The notes under the pieces: generated by a model
What the model saw: the letters and a program-made list of their open reading frames with translations, nothing else
What the model was told of the DNA's origin: nothing
Database searches by the model: none
From: Cyprinodon diabolis
Lineage: Eukaryota; Chordata; Actinopteri; Cyprinodontiformes; Cyprinodontidae
DNA length: 64,000 nt
NCBI GenBank assembly: GCA_030533445.1
Contig: CM060081.1
Coordinates: forward strand, 3,607,815-3,671,814
Direction: 5' to 3'
In this document: piece by piece, positions 55,547 through 64,000 of the stretch
Position numbering within the stretch: position 1 is the first letter of the stretch
How the letters are laid out: the number at the start of each line of letters is the position of its first letter
Position numbers and translations under genes: made by a program

Positions 55547-55741
55547 TGTGGTGTTAACCAGTGTTTATGTGATAAGACCTGCCATGTGTAATACCAAATG
55601 TGACCACTAGGGGGAACCTTACTCCCTTGGTATGTAAGGCAGAGCATTGTATCAGAACGGCAGTTATACAATACAGTTGGACAGAAACGTACGCCAGTTG
55701 TCCCGTGTTTTCCTTCAACGTTTATTTTAAATCACACAACA
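55547..55741 (+). repeat. 3' LTR of the Gypsy element
   Basis: Direct copy of the 5' LTR, preceded by the polypurine tract and followed by the TCAAG target duplication. An A-run (55408-55429) lies in the untranslated region just upstream. Confidence 0.96.
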
Positions 55742-55746
55742 TCAAG

Positions 55747-56815
55747 CAAGACAGACATAGGGAAGATTCAAAGCATTTATTAAAAATAGCATTGTGCAGC
55801 TGCTCGTCAGCTGCGGCTGGCTCATTGGATTCTCTGCAGGAGTAAATGCTCAGGTCAGTGACTTCAAAACTTAAACTAGGAACAACAATGAGTATGAAAG
55901 CCACCAACCTGGCAATGTTCACTCCAAGCCCAGAAGAAGGAGTGAAGTCCAGAGGGGTGGGACTCGATTGTTTGTTAGTGAACCGGTACCAGAGATCCAG
56001 AAGAGAAGAGGAGCAGTGTCTTACAGCAGCCAGAGCACACAGGGTAACCAATGAATCCAAGAGGGTTAATCCATGCAATGATCAGAAGACAGGTTCAAGG
56101 TTAACAACAGGCGGAATCCAGGTAACAGCCTGGAAACACAGGACAGGTAAAACAGAGAAGAACATTGGTGCATTAAACCTCAGAAGTCTGTGGACAGAAA
56201 CTAGTCAGGAACAGGCAGGACTAAACACTGCTAGAGTTTCTAGCACCAGAGGCTGGGATCGGGAGGCTTAAATAGCAGAAGGAATAGGTGGATCTGATGA
56301 GAGATAACAAGAGCTGGGTGGAGCAAAGCAGGTGAGAGCAACATGGAGGATAACCTAGCCTTAACCCTTTAAAGCCCGATCCAAGAATAAAACAAAACAG
56401 AAAATTACTTTTTGTTGGTTTGAAGTCCCTATTATTTTTCTTTTAACAAAATATGTAAAAAGAAAAAACAGAAATACATTTTTGATATTAATAATTTATT
56501 ATACTATGCGATAAGTCAAGATTATTTTTTGTGTAGTCTTCTGCCCTCTGTTATCAGGTATATCTGATTGTGTACAATAGGATTTTGAGCAAAGTTTTTA
56601 CCATTAAATTATGCAAAAGGTGTCAGATGCAAAACATTTCAGAAACCGTATGTATCACATATGATACATTTGGCATTGCAGGGTTAACCTACCAAGATCA
56701 TGACATTATAGGGGACGAATATCTTGCTCGGTTCTGTGGGTGTGCAAGCTTTTCCGATTATCTACTGAGACTAATGCGGGTGTTCTTTCAGGATGACAAG
56801 TCAATCTCAGAACAG
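55747..56815. other. intergenic; possible old LTR fragment
   Basis: 55750-56350 is rich in AACAGGTAAAAC/CAGGTTCAAGG-like blocks seen in fish LTRs in antisense, similar in style to 60760-61300. No ends or coding sequence found. Confidence 0.3.
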
Positions 56816-57143
56816 TAGTTAGGGATGGATTCACCATTAGGCAAAACTAGGCAGTCGCCTGGGCCCCCATAAAACTCCTTTTACATGTATGATTAATATA
56901 GCTATTACTTATTTGTGCACATTTATTATGTTTCTGATCAAATTTGTTTAGCTAAAATGCCATGAGAATGTTTATAATATTAAGTGTACCTAGCCCCCCC
57001 TTCCCAATCAGTGTCCACTACATTGGATCAGTCAATTTGATGCACATGTTCAGAAAGGTCCAAACAGACAGTAACAAACCATTTGAAAACAGACAGCGCA
57101 AAGAGGCAAGACGGTCAAAGAAGACAAGAAGAAATAATGAAAA

Positions 57144-57245
57144 ATGAAAAGAAGCCATCCTAGCAGTGCTGAAAAGAGGAGAAAAAAGAACGCTGCTCTC
57201 ATATTACCAAAAGTGTCTGACTTTGGCTTCTTTAATGAGTATTAG
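57144..57245 (+). pseudogene. first-exon remnant of a ZMYM1-like hAT transposase
   Basis: 33 codons, MKRSHPSSAEKRRKKNAALI then LPKVSDFGFFNE, ending in TAG. The basic MKR-x-HPSGAEKRRK-type start followed by a short hydrophobic stretch is typical of the N-terminus of zinc-finger MYM type 1-like hAT proteins. The true exon probably continued through a splice site near GA|GTATTAG. Confidence 0.45.
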
Positions 57246-59130
57246 ACTGTCGAAGTCCCCTATATTGAGTATTCATTTACCTTATTGAAGATGGGTCATT
57301 AACCTCTACGTTTGAAATTAATGTAGAAGTTAATAAGCTTCGTTGTTTCATGTTCATTTCTTATTTAACCTCTTTGTTTAAATGACTAACACAGAGCCTG
57401 TTTTACGTTTTTCACTCCCAGCACGGTCGCATCACGGTAAAACTACCATGTTGCTCCATCAGCCATGATTCATCATTTTTATCTATACAGGTACAATTTC
57501 TCCTTCAAAGGCAATACAAAAAAACAGCGCCCTCTACAGCTGAAACCCATATACCAACAGTTTCGTTACAGAAATTCTCCAAATTTGCAATAATACAAAC
57601 AAATGTACTTGTTCTCAAACTGCTAAATACAACACAAAAACACATTAAATATATAAAATATACCAGTTATTGATATACAGCTTCACAAAATGGCGCTTAC
57701 AATTAAATTTTGAAATCCGTTTTGTAATTGCTAAACTGAAAAAACTGTAACCTATAGCTGTTTATTCAAATTATTGACTGTCACTGTTGGAGTTATTGTG
57801 ATTTCTGTTGTTTTATGATTTCTGTTGTTTTTATCATTTTATTCTTTTATATCTTTTATATTGCTTTTAATCATTTGTTTTTCTATGTTACTGTCATCAG
57901 TGGAAATAGTGTATGGAGGTCATAAGACGGTCAAATTTTTTGCAAGAATGCTTTCCCATTTTTCATTTCAGAAGCACAGAAGTTGAAGTTCATGACCCCC
58001 GACACCTTTTTTAAAAGCGTATACTGAAACCAGACATGTTCCCTATCTTAAAAGTTCATGCTATGTCTAAGAGACTGCGTAATCGAAACTAACGCCTGCT
58101 GTTGTGATGTGTTGACTGTTCAATAAATACGCCTGCAAGCGTGGAGCAAGACGAAGATGCAAAGAGAGATTCCAAAGCTCTTTGTATTTTCCCTTTGCAA
58201 AGCACGGTCAGGAAAAATCTTACACTGTCTTTGTTTCATTCTTTATAGGTTAAAGTTGGGGAAACTTAACAACCCTAACAGTCACTCTAAACTAGATAAA
58301 ATGATTGATTTGACTGTGTAACCCATTCTTTTTAACGTCAATTTACACCACCTGGATTTACACCATTTAAGGCTATATTAACAATTAATAAATACATTTA
58401 AAGTAATCTGTTGGGCAGGTGTTTTTTTTAATAGTTTGTAAGATGGGAAATGGAAATTATTTTTGAAGTAAAGTCAAATTAAATGTGAAAATTATAATTT
58501 GGTTACATTTAAATTAAATAACTGGTGTCGATACAAACATTAATTCATGTTAATCTAGTTAAAAGTAAGTACATTAGGTTGGTTCAATGTCAATATTTTA
58601 GTTTGTTTCATCAACTGAAATGTTCAGAAAAGCATTTAGAACAGGAAAAAGATTTTAAGTTGGGTCAAGTGCAGTATTATTGTTTACATCGACATAAAAT
58701 AATCAGGTCATAACAAGTGATTAAATTCAGATTCTGTGAAGTAACATATTTTAGATGTGATATCTCGACATCATTTTTTTTATTTGAGCAAGGTTATACT
58801 TTTTACACTGTACAAACAACCAGAAGTCAATTATTTAGGTGTTTATTTTTTATTTATTTTTTTTATTTCAGGAAAAACTCAGGCTTTTGGGTTTCCTTTC
58901 TAAAAAAAAAAAACACCCATAGATTTTACAGGTAGTTTTGGTAGATCGTTTAGTCCTTAAATTATTAACTTATACATACAAAAAGCATAAGGAAGTTATT
59001 AACACATTCTCTGCATTGCAGCTTTGTATTAACGTTATTTTAATGTGAGTTATTATGTACAGCTGTGAAGGGTAAAGGTTGACCTAATAATTATAAGTGA
59101 ATTAATTTACTTTTCAGGAGTTTAAGCATT
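57246..59130. other. internal (intron-like) sequence of the hAT element
   Basis: AT-rich and non-coding. 57905-58280 contains TTCAATAAATACGCC and ends aaccctaaca, possibly another solo LTR, but no duplication supports it. Confidence 0.3.
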
Positions 59131-59797
59131 TGTCATATTGGTGGCATCACTGGTCTTGTTGGGATCTGGAGGTCTGTCCACTTTCTCCACCAGAGGGCGT
59201 ACTAGATCTCCTGGAGCCGGAGCTGATTGCTACCACCTGTCGCCCATCTGCTCATCAGGGGATCTGTACTTAAGGAGGCAGAGGACGTCTCTCCAGTGCC
59301 AGAGTGTTTGCCAGTTACGGTTGAACCTTACCTGAAAACCAGAAAACCCTGAAGAGTTTCTCTGTTGGAAATCTGCCTGTCTGATCTCTGAAGAACCCTG
59401 GAGAATAATTCTTGCCTAAGACCTGCCTGCCCGCTCTCTGAAGAATCTGGAAGTGAAACTCAAACCTGTGATCTGCAAACACTCAAACCAAGCTCTGCCT
59501 CCGCCAAGCCCTAAGCCTGCCGACAGCCTCTGGACCCTCCTGGTTCGCCCCCTCTGCCGCTCAGCTCAAACTCCTGAACAGGTACAGACCTGCATACTCT
59601 CATCCTGCAAATTACCTGGACATCCACTAACTCCTCTGTCCCCCTCTGCAGTGAACCCACTCGTGACCAGTCCTGGATCTGATTAACCCCTGGATCTGTT
59701 TATTCTTTGCTCTGAGTTATTTAAATAAACCTTTGAACTTTTCTCCTGCTTCAGTGTGTCCTGCATGTGGGTTAGGAACCTTAAGCCAAACATGACA
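59131..59797 (+). mobile_element. probable solo LTR
   Basis: Starts TGTCAT and ends ATGACA, the inverted termini expected of an LTR. It contains a GATCTGTACTTAAGG core-promoter-like patch and AATAAACC near 59724. The flanking pentamers (gcatt and ggtct) differ, so target duplication is not supported. Confidence 0.55.
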
Positions 59798-60177
59798 GGT
59801 CTTTCCTGTGACATGCATCTTATTTTGTTTTGTCTTAATTCATTTTCCAGCTGAAGATGTTTTTTTTTAAGAGTTCTGGTTTTAGAAATCACCCCTAAAA
59901 CGAAAGACGTCAGAGTTCAGTTTATCACAAATGTTAAATATTAAATTATCATTTTGGGGGTGCAAGTTTTCCACTGAACATGAAGGTGTTGAAATATGAA
60001 ACCAGAAATATAAATAGGTTTAGTAGTAGAGTAGAAATTGAAGAATTTTCCATCTGTATTACAGTGACATAGACAAACTGAAGTTACATTAAATCCTCAA
60101 ATGTCTACATTAGCAATTGAATAAATATACTTGGGGGCACAAGCCTTATACTGTGTTTTATGTGTGCTTGTTTTCAG

Positions 60178-60423
60178 AATGAGACAGGGATGGACTGTGA
60201 CAGACACACTTCCAAAATAATCCAGCCAGGCCTTGATAACGATCTTCCACCAGACTGTAAGAGTCCAGCATCATCTTCTCAGTTAGTAAGCAGTGTACTT
60301 CTCAAAGACGACCCAGCACTCTGGACAATGAAGCTATCTGATCGAGCATGCTGCTCAATAGTATGGAGAGCAAATAACAAAGGACTTTGTTATTTGCTTT
60401 TGCCTTTTTGGAAACACAGGTAG
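60178..60423 (+). pseudogene. second-exon remnant of the ZMYM1-like hAT transposase
   Basis: A good acceptor (gtgcttgttttcag) opens into NETGMDCDRHTSKIIQPGL and later LVSSVLLKDDPALWTMKLSD. The DPALW ... CSIV pattern resembles the segment ahead of the TTF-type zinc finger in ZMYM1-like hAT proteins. The frame ends after KHR, before any zinc finger or catalytic core, so only a fragment remains. Confidence 0.45.
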
Positions 60424-60606
60424 GAGCAATCAGCTAAGTGAGAATGGGCTTAGAGAGGGACAAAAGGTAGAATTGATAATGTATTCTATTCTACTAGAAT
60501 TTCTGTTTATGTATAATGGGTGTGTTTTATGAGTTGTCTTCTCAACTGTCTTTAAAGGGCCCCATGCCTGTCTTGCCAAGGCCCCCAAATCTCCTAAATC
60601 CGCCGT

Positions 60607-61866
60607 ATTTAAGGTGGTCAACAGATTTTGCTCAGATTTCTCAAAATGTTTATTGGGAAATGAACCAAGATGAACAGCATTGGAGTCTAAGGCTGGAACG
60701 TCTCCAGGAGGAGACAGCAGTTTAGTGACCACATCTTTCTGGAAGTGACGTGAGGTACTATCCTGGTCTTATAGTTAAGTCCGAGCCCAGAGTGTGAGGA
60801 GGGTTCCAGCTGGCCATCTGCCAACGCAATGTAGCGGGTACTACCCAGAGAGTCCCAGAAGCTGATGTATCACTGCTCCGAGGACAGGCAGAGGATTAGA
60901 GCCGAGGAACCGGAAGAAGGCAGGATAATCCAGTGGGTGAAGCCAAAGCCGATGTCGGTGACGTATTCAGTAGTCAGAGCCAGGTTAGAAATCGAAAGAG
61001 GTAATGAGGGAGAATCCAGAATGGAGTCGGGTAACAGTTCTAGGTTCGGTACACGGGCAGACAGCGATCCAGCAGGAGTCAAAGGACAGGCCAGACAAAC
61101 AGGTCAGACGGGAACAGGCAGACTCAGAGGTCAGGAGGCAGAACGATTCAGGATCAGGCAATCAGAAAAAAATAAGAATGCTGATCAAAACGAATGCTGG
61201 AATACTTCTCGTCAATGGCTTGAAAATAATCTGGCACTGATGACTGGTCTGAAGGCTGGTTAAATAGAGACTAAAGCAGGTGGTGATGTACCAGGATGAC
61301 ACACATATTGGAGACAGTCCTACCAGATTTATTATATATATGACTAAAAAGAACCATAAATGTGTTTGGTTGTATCGTTTTCCATTTTATAAAGGATGCT
61401 AAAAATGTAGTGTGCTCTGTGTACTAAAGGGGAAGGGCATTGTGGGCATCACAGAGAAGGAAACCCTTCTGTTGTCTCAGAGATCTATGATATTGGCTCT
61501 ACAGGGCGATAGTGTCTCATTGATCAAGAAAAAGCCGTATAGGATAAGACTGTACTCTCTGTGTGCACTAAGTTTTATGAATAGAATTAAAAGATAAAAT
61601 ACCTGAATAAATTGCCTTTCCAAAAATCGCCCTGTCCTTTTAGCAACTGAATTAATCGAAGGAAACTCCTAAAGCTTTAATCTGTAACTTTTCTTCAAGC
61701 ACATTCTCTCTGGTTGTGTTACACCCCTGAAAATAGGATAGAATGATGAGAAGGATTTTCAGTTGCTTTTCTAGTGCACTGTTTTCATGCAGTTCAGAAG
61801 ATTATTTTTGGATTATGCATTGCTTAATGCCACACATTAGAGGAAAAGGCCAGTTGATAAACCACT
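60607..61866. other. intergenic; possible old LTR fragment
   Basis: 60760-61300 is rich in AGGTCAGACGGGAACAGGCA-type blocks often found in fish Gypsy LTRs in antisense. No matching partner or coding sequence is present. Confidence 0.3.
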
Positions 61867-62185
61867 TCAATTTAGTTAATTTCTATAGCACCAATTCACA
61901 ACATGTCATCTCAAAGGACTTTACAGAGACAATTAAACCAAATCATACAAGTTCAAAGTTTTCTATCCAAGGAAAAATCTGTTGATTGCATCGACTCATT
62001 GTCTGAAAAGCAATCCCTCACACCACAGATGCTTGTAGCAACAGTGGAGGGAAAAAGCTACCTTGAACAGGAAGAAGCACCCAGCAGAAACAGGCTCAGT
62101 GTGAGCGGCCATCTACCGCAGCCGACTGGGGTTCAAGGAGACAGAAGCCGACATAGAAAAAGAAGCAGAGATAGAAAAGGCAACT
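61867..62185 (-). mobile_element. L2-like LINE 3' tail, diverged
   Basis: The last 310 bases of the main L2 3' UTR in minus orientation, from the ctgcttctgtctccttgaac block to the ttagttaatttctatagc end, with more substitutions than other copies. Confidence 0.8.
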
Positions 62186-63227
62186 ATTGACCGGGAATTA
62201 CTTGGGCTGTAATCAGAAGCTATGTCTGCTTCTGATTTCTTGCAGATATCCAGATATAAATGTTTAAGATAAATATATTTATATTTCAAAATCATCACCT
62301 GTATGTAGGAGGTCAAACATAGATGGGAGGTACAGCTTGAGCAGTAAAACCCATAAACCTTTATCATGTGAAGCTATCATCATGTGGGGAAAGTTTCCTC
62401 AGTCGCACAAGATCAAAGCAAACAAAGGCCAGGCAGGCCAAGCAAATTAGAGACGCCCTGCCCGGCCCACACAAACACATGTTTTTGTTCCGCTTCTGAA
62501 AATGAAAACAGCAGGGAGGCTAATAAAACACACAGACACTTGTGTTAAACAAACTCCACATAAAGTCTATAACAGTTTGTGCAGACGGCTTGTTTCCGAG
62601 CTTTGGGAGGATTTAATGATGTCATTACATAATCAGACTAACCTGATTACTGGCTGACTGATTCTATTCCTCACCCTTTTCTGTTTTGGTGCATTTTTCT
62701 GCAGAATAAAATCCAAAAACTGAATCACATATGTTGCTGCAGTTCAGCTTCTTTTTTATTCAGTTGAATAAATGAAAGGTTGAACATCTAAAACTTGAAG
62801 CAGAATAGAATTTGTTTCCAGCACAGTACCAGTAGTGTCCACTTGTAGACCAATTGTATGGGGTTCCGTTAGTGCCAAAAATATGTTTATGTGTTTTCTG
62901 GTGTGTCCATGTGTCTATGTAAGGTGTGCATGTATCGTGCTTATGTAATGGAAGTTGTATATGTAGTGGTTTAAAGTCTATATGTCAGATTCATATGTTG
63001 TGTCTATATGCTGTCAGCATATGTATCGCGTCTACATGATGGATAACGTGCATTGCATTATTCTTCACTTTATGTTGTTTGACCATGTTGTTGAACCTGT
63101 CAGCATGTGATCTCGTTTTGCTGTCGTTTCCTTTGCTGTTACAGCCTGTCGTTCTCCCCTGTCGTCTCCCTCTGCTGTTATACCTGTCGTTGTCCCGTCA
63201 TCTCCCTCTGCTGGTACAACCTACTGA
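62186..63227. other. intergenic, unclassified
   Basis: No gene. 62880-63050 has a loose repetition of TATGT/GTGTC words; 63110-63225 has short CTGTCGT/CTCCCTCTGCTG repeats. Confidence 0.35.
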
Positions 63228-64000
63228 CAGAAATGTAATCTATTATAGATTATTTGCATTACACAGATCTCTGATGATAAAATAAAAAATCTTGGTGTTG
63301 TTTTTGATCAGGACCTGTCATTGAAATCCCATACCAAAGAGGTTTCTAGAATTTCCTTCTTTCATCTGAGGAATATTGCAAAAATGAGAAATCTCCTGTC
63401 CAGGGGTGATGCTGAGAAACTAGTCCATGCATTTGTTACCTCAAGGCTGGACTATTGTAATTCTTTACTATCAGGAAGTCCACAAACTGTAGTTAAAAGC
63501 CTTCAGCTGATCCAAAATGCTGCAGCCAGAGTTCTGATGAAAATTAAAAAGAGAGATCATATCTCTCCTATCCTGGCTTCTCTTCATTGGCTTCCTGTTA
63601 AATTAAATATAAAGCCTTAAATAACCAAGCTCCATCTGATATCAGAGATCTGGTTGTTTCTTATATTTCATCATTCTGCTTCATTCTATCTCTATTCTCC
63701 CACTCTGCAGAATCTGTTAGTTCAATCTCTAACGTTCTGCTCTCTCTGCTTTTTCTCATAGTAGCTTCATCTGGTCTGTTCCTGTTTGGCTGTGACTCCA
63801 TCCTGGAGAGAAATATCAGCTGTGCTGCTGCAATCAACACCTTTGTTTCTAGATGCTGGAGATCGGCCTGTTTTTCAGTGTAGTCCTGTTTCTCTGACTG
63901 TGACTAACTGGATGTGCTCTCTTCATCCTCTGACATGGGGGCTGGATCGGAGCCTTTTGTATCTCTGCTTCTGTCTCCTTGAACCCCAGTCGCCTTGGCA
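63228..64000 (+). mobile_element. L2-like LINE 3' end with internal deletion, cut by window edge
   Basis: The ORF2 C-terminus ([64 protein letters not shown]) is joined after about 63660 directly to the 3' UTR (tcattctgcttcattctatc), skipping roughly the last 80 residues. The tail lies beyond 64000. Confidence 0.88.

Larger units (their letters stand above)
51038..55741 (+). mobile_element. Gypsy-type LTR retrotransposon, complete but damaged
   Basis: LTRs of 195 bp (51038-51232 and 55547-55741) differ at a single base and are flanked by the 5-bp duplication TCAAG (51033-51037 and 55742-55746). A probable primer-binding site, TGGTGTCAGAAGTGG, follows the 5' LTR directly and looks complementary to a tRNA-Leu 3' end; a polypurine AAGGGGGA precedes the 3' LTR. 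Gene order is gag, protease, reverse transcriptase, RNase H, integrase, without an envelope gene. The coding region carries a frame change near 52690, a stop codon at 54360 and altered catalytic sites, so this copy is not autonomous. Confidence 0.96.
56820..60606 (+). mobile_element. decayed hAT/ZMYM1-like transposon, about 3.8 kb
   Basis: The left end (agggatggattcaccattagg) and the right end (inverted: ggcggatttaggagatttgg) match the two ends of the short copy at 31775-32389 in the right relative orientation. Two coding pieces lie inside (57144-57245 and 60178-60420). A 667-bp LTR-like insert occupies 59131-59797. No target duplication is evident. Confidence 0.6.

Noticed and set aside
1..64000. 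CRISPR arrays, operons, prophage or toxin-antitoxin systems
   Set aside because: The window is vertebrate nuclear DNA; the tandem repeats lack unique spacers and no bacterial gene organisation is present.

Overview
This is a vertebrate, almost certainly teleost, genomic window. It carries a spliced pmepa1 gene inside a dense mosaic of repeats typical of bony fish: L2-like LINE tails, a Tc1 transposon, several hAT-type elements, a Gypsy-type LTR retrotransposon, tRNA-derived SINEs and CA repeats. Nothing bacterial (operons, tight gene packing, ribosome binding sites) is present. The species cannot be read from the sequence; a percomorph such as a killifish or its relatives is only a guess.

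The left half (541-30494) is one host gene on the minus strand. Five coding exons at 30398-30494, 4074-4228, 2377-2427, 1987-2309 and 541-832 join in frame to 305 codons plus a stop. The product matches PMEPA1/TMEPAI, a single-pass membrane adaptor that restrains TGF-beta/Smad signalling and recruits NEDD4-type ubiquitin ligases: short luminal CSCNC segment, membrane helix, PPPY and PPTY ligase-binding motifs, and a PPNR Smad-interaction motif. Intron 1 is about 26 kb. It holds three perfect palindromic Smad sites (GTCTAGAC), a roughly 20-bp-unit minisatellite, a near-perfect 101-nt-arm palindrome, an apparently intact Tc1 transposon nested in an L2 tail, and many smaller elements. The last intron (833-1986) separates coding sequence that, as I remember the mammalian gene, lies in one terminal exon, and it contains an L2 3' end.

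The right half (about 30.8-64 kb) has no host gene I can identify, apart from one weak exon-like segment at 35808-35896. It holds L2 fragments (33.9-35.2, 37.2-38.9, 46.7-47.1, 49.3-49.6, 61.9-62.2 and 63.2-64.0 kb), a second LINE (41.4-43.3 kb), hAT-type elements with perfect 8-bp target duplications at 43.3-44.6, 48.5-49.1 and 50.8-51.0 kb, and degenerate telomere-like CCTAA arrays (48.4-50.15 kb). It also holds a Gypsy element with nearly identical LTRs but broken coding frames (51.0-55.7 kb), and a decayed hAT/ZMYM1-like element of about 3.8 kb (56.8-60.6 kb) whose deletion derivatives occur elsewhere in the window.

I looked for a new biological system and found none I can defend. The best leads are the extra pmepa1 intron, the clustered Smad palindromes, the intact Tc1 copy, the long palindrome, and the young but damaged Gypsy copy.
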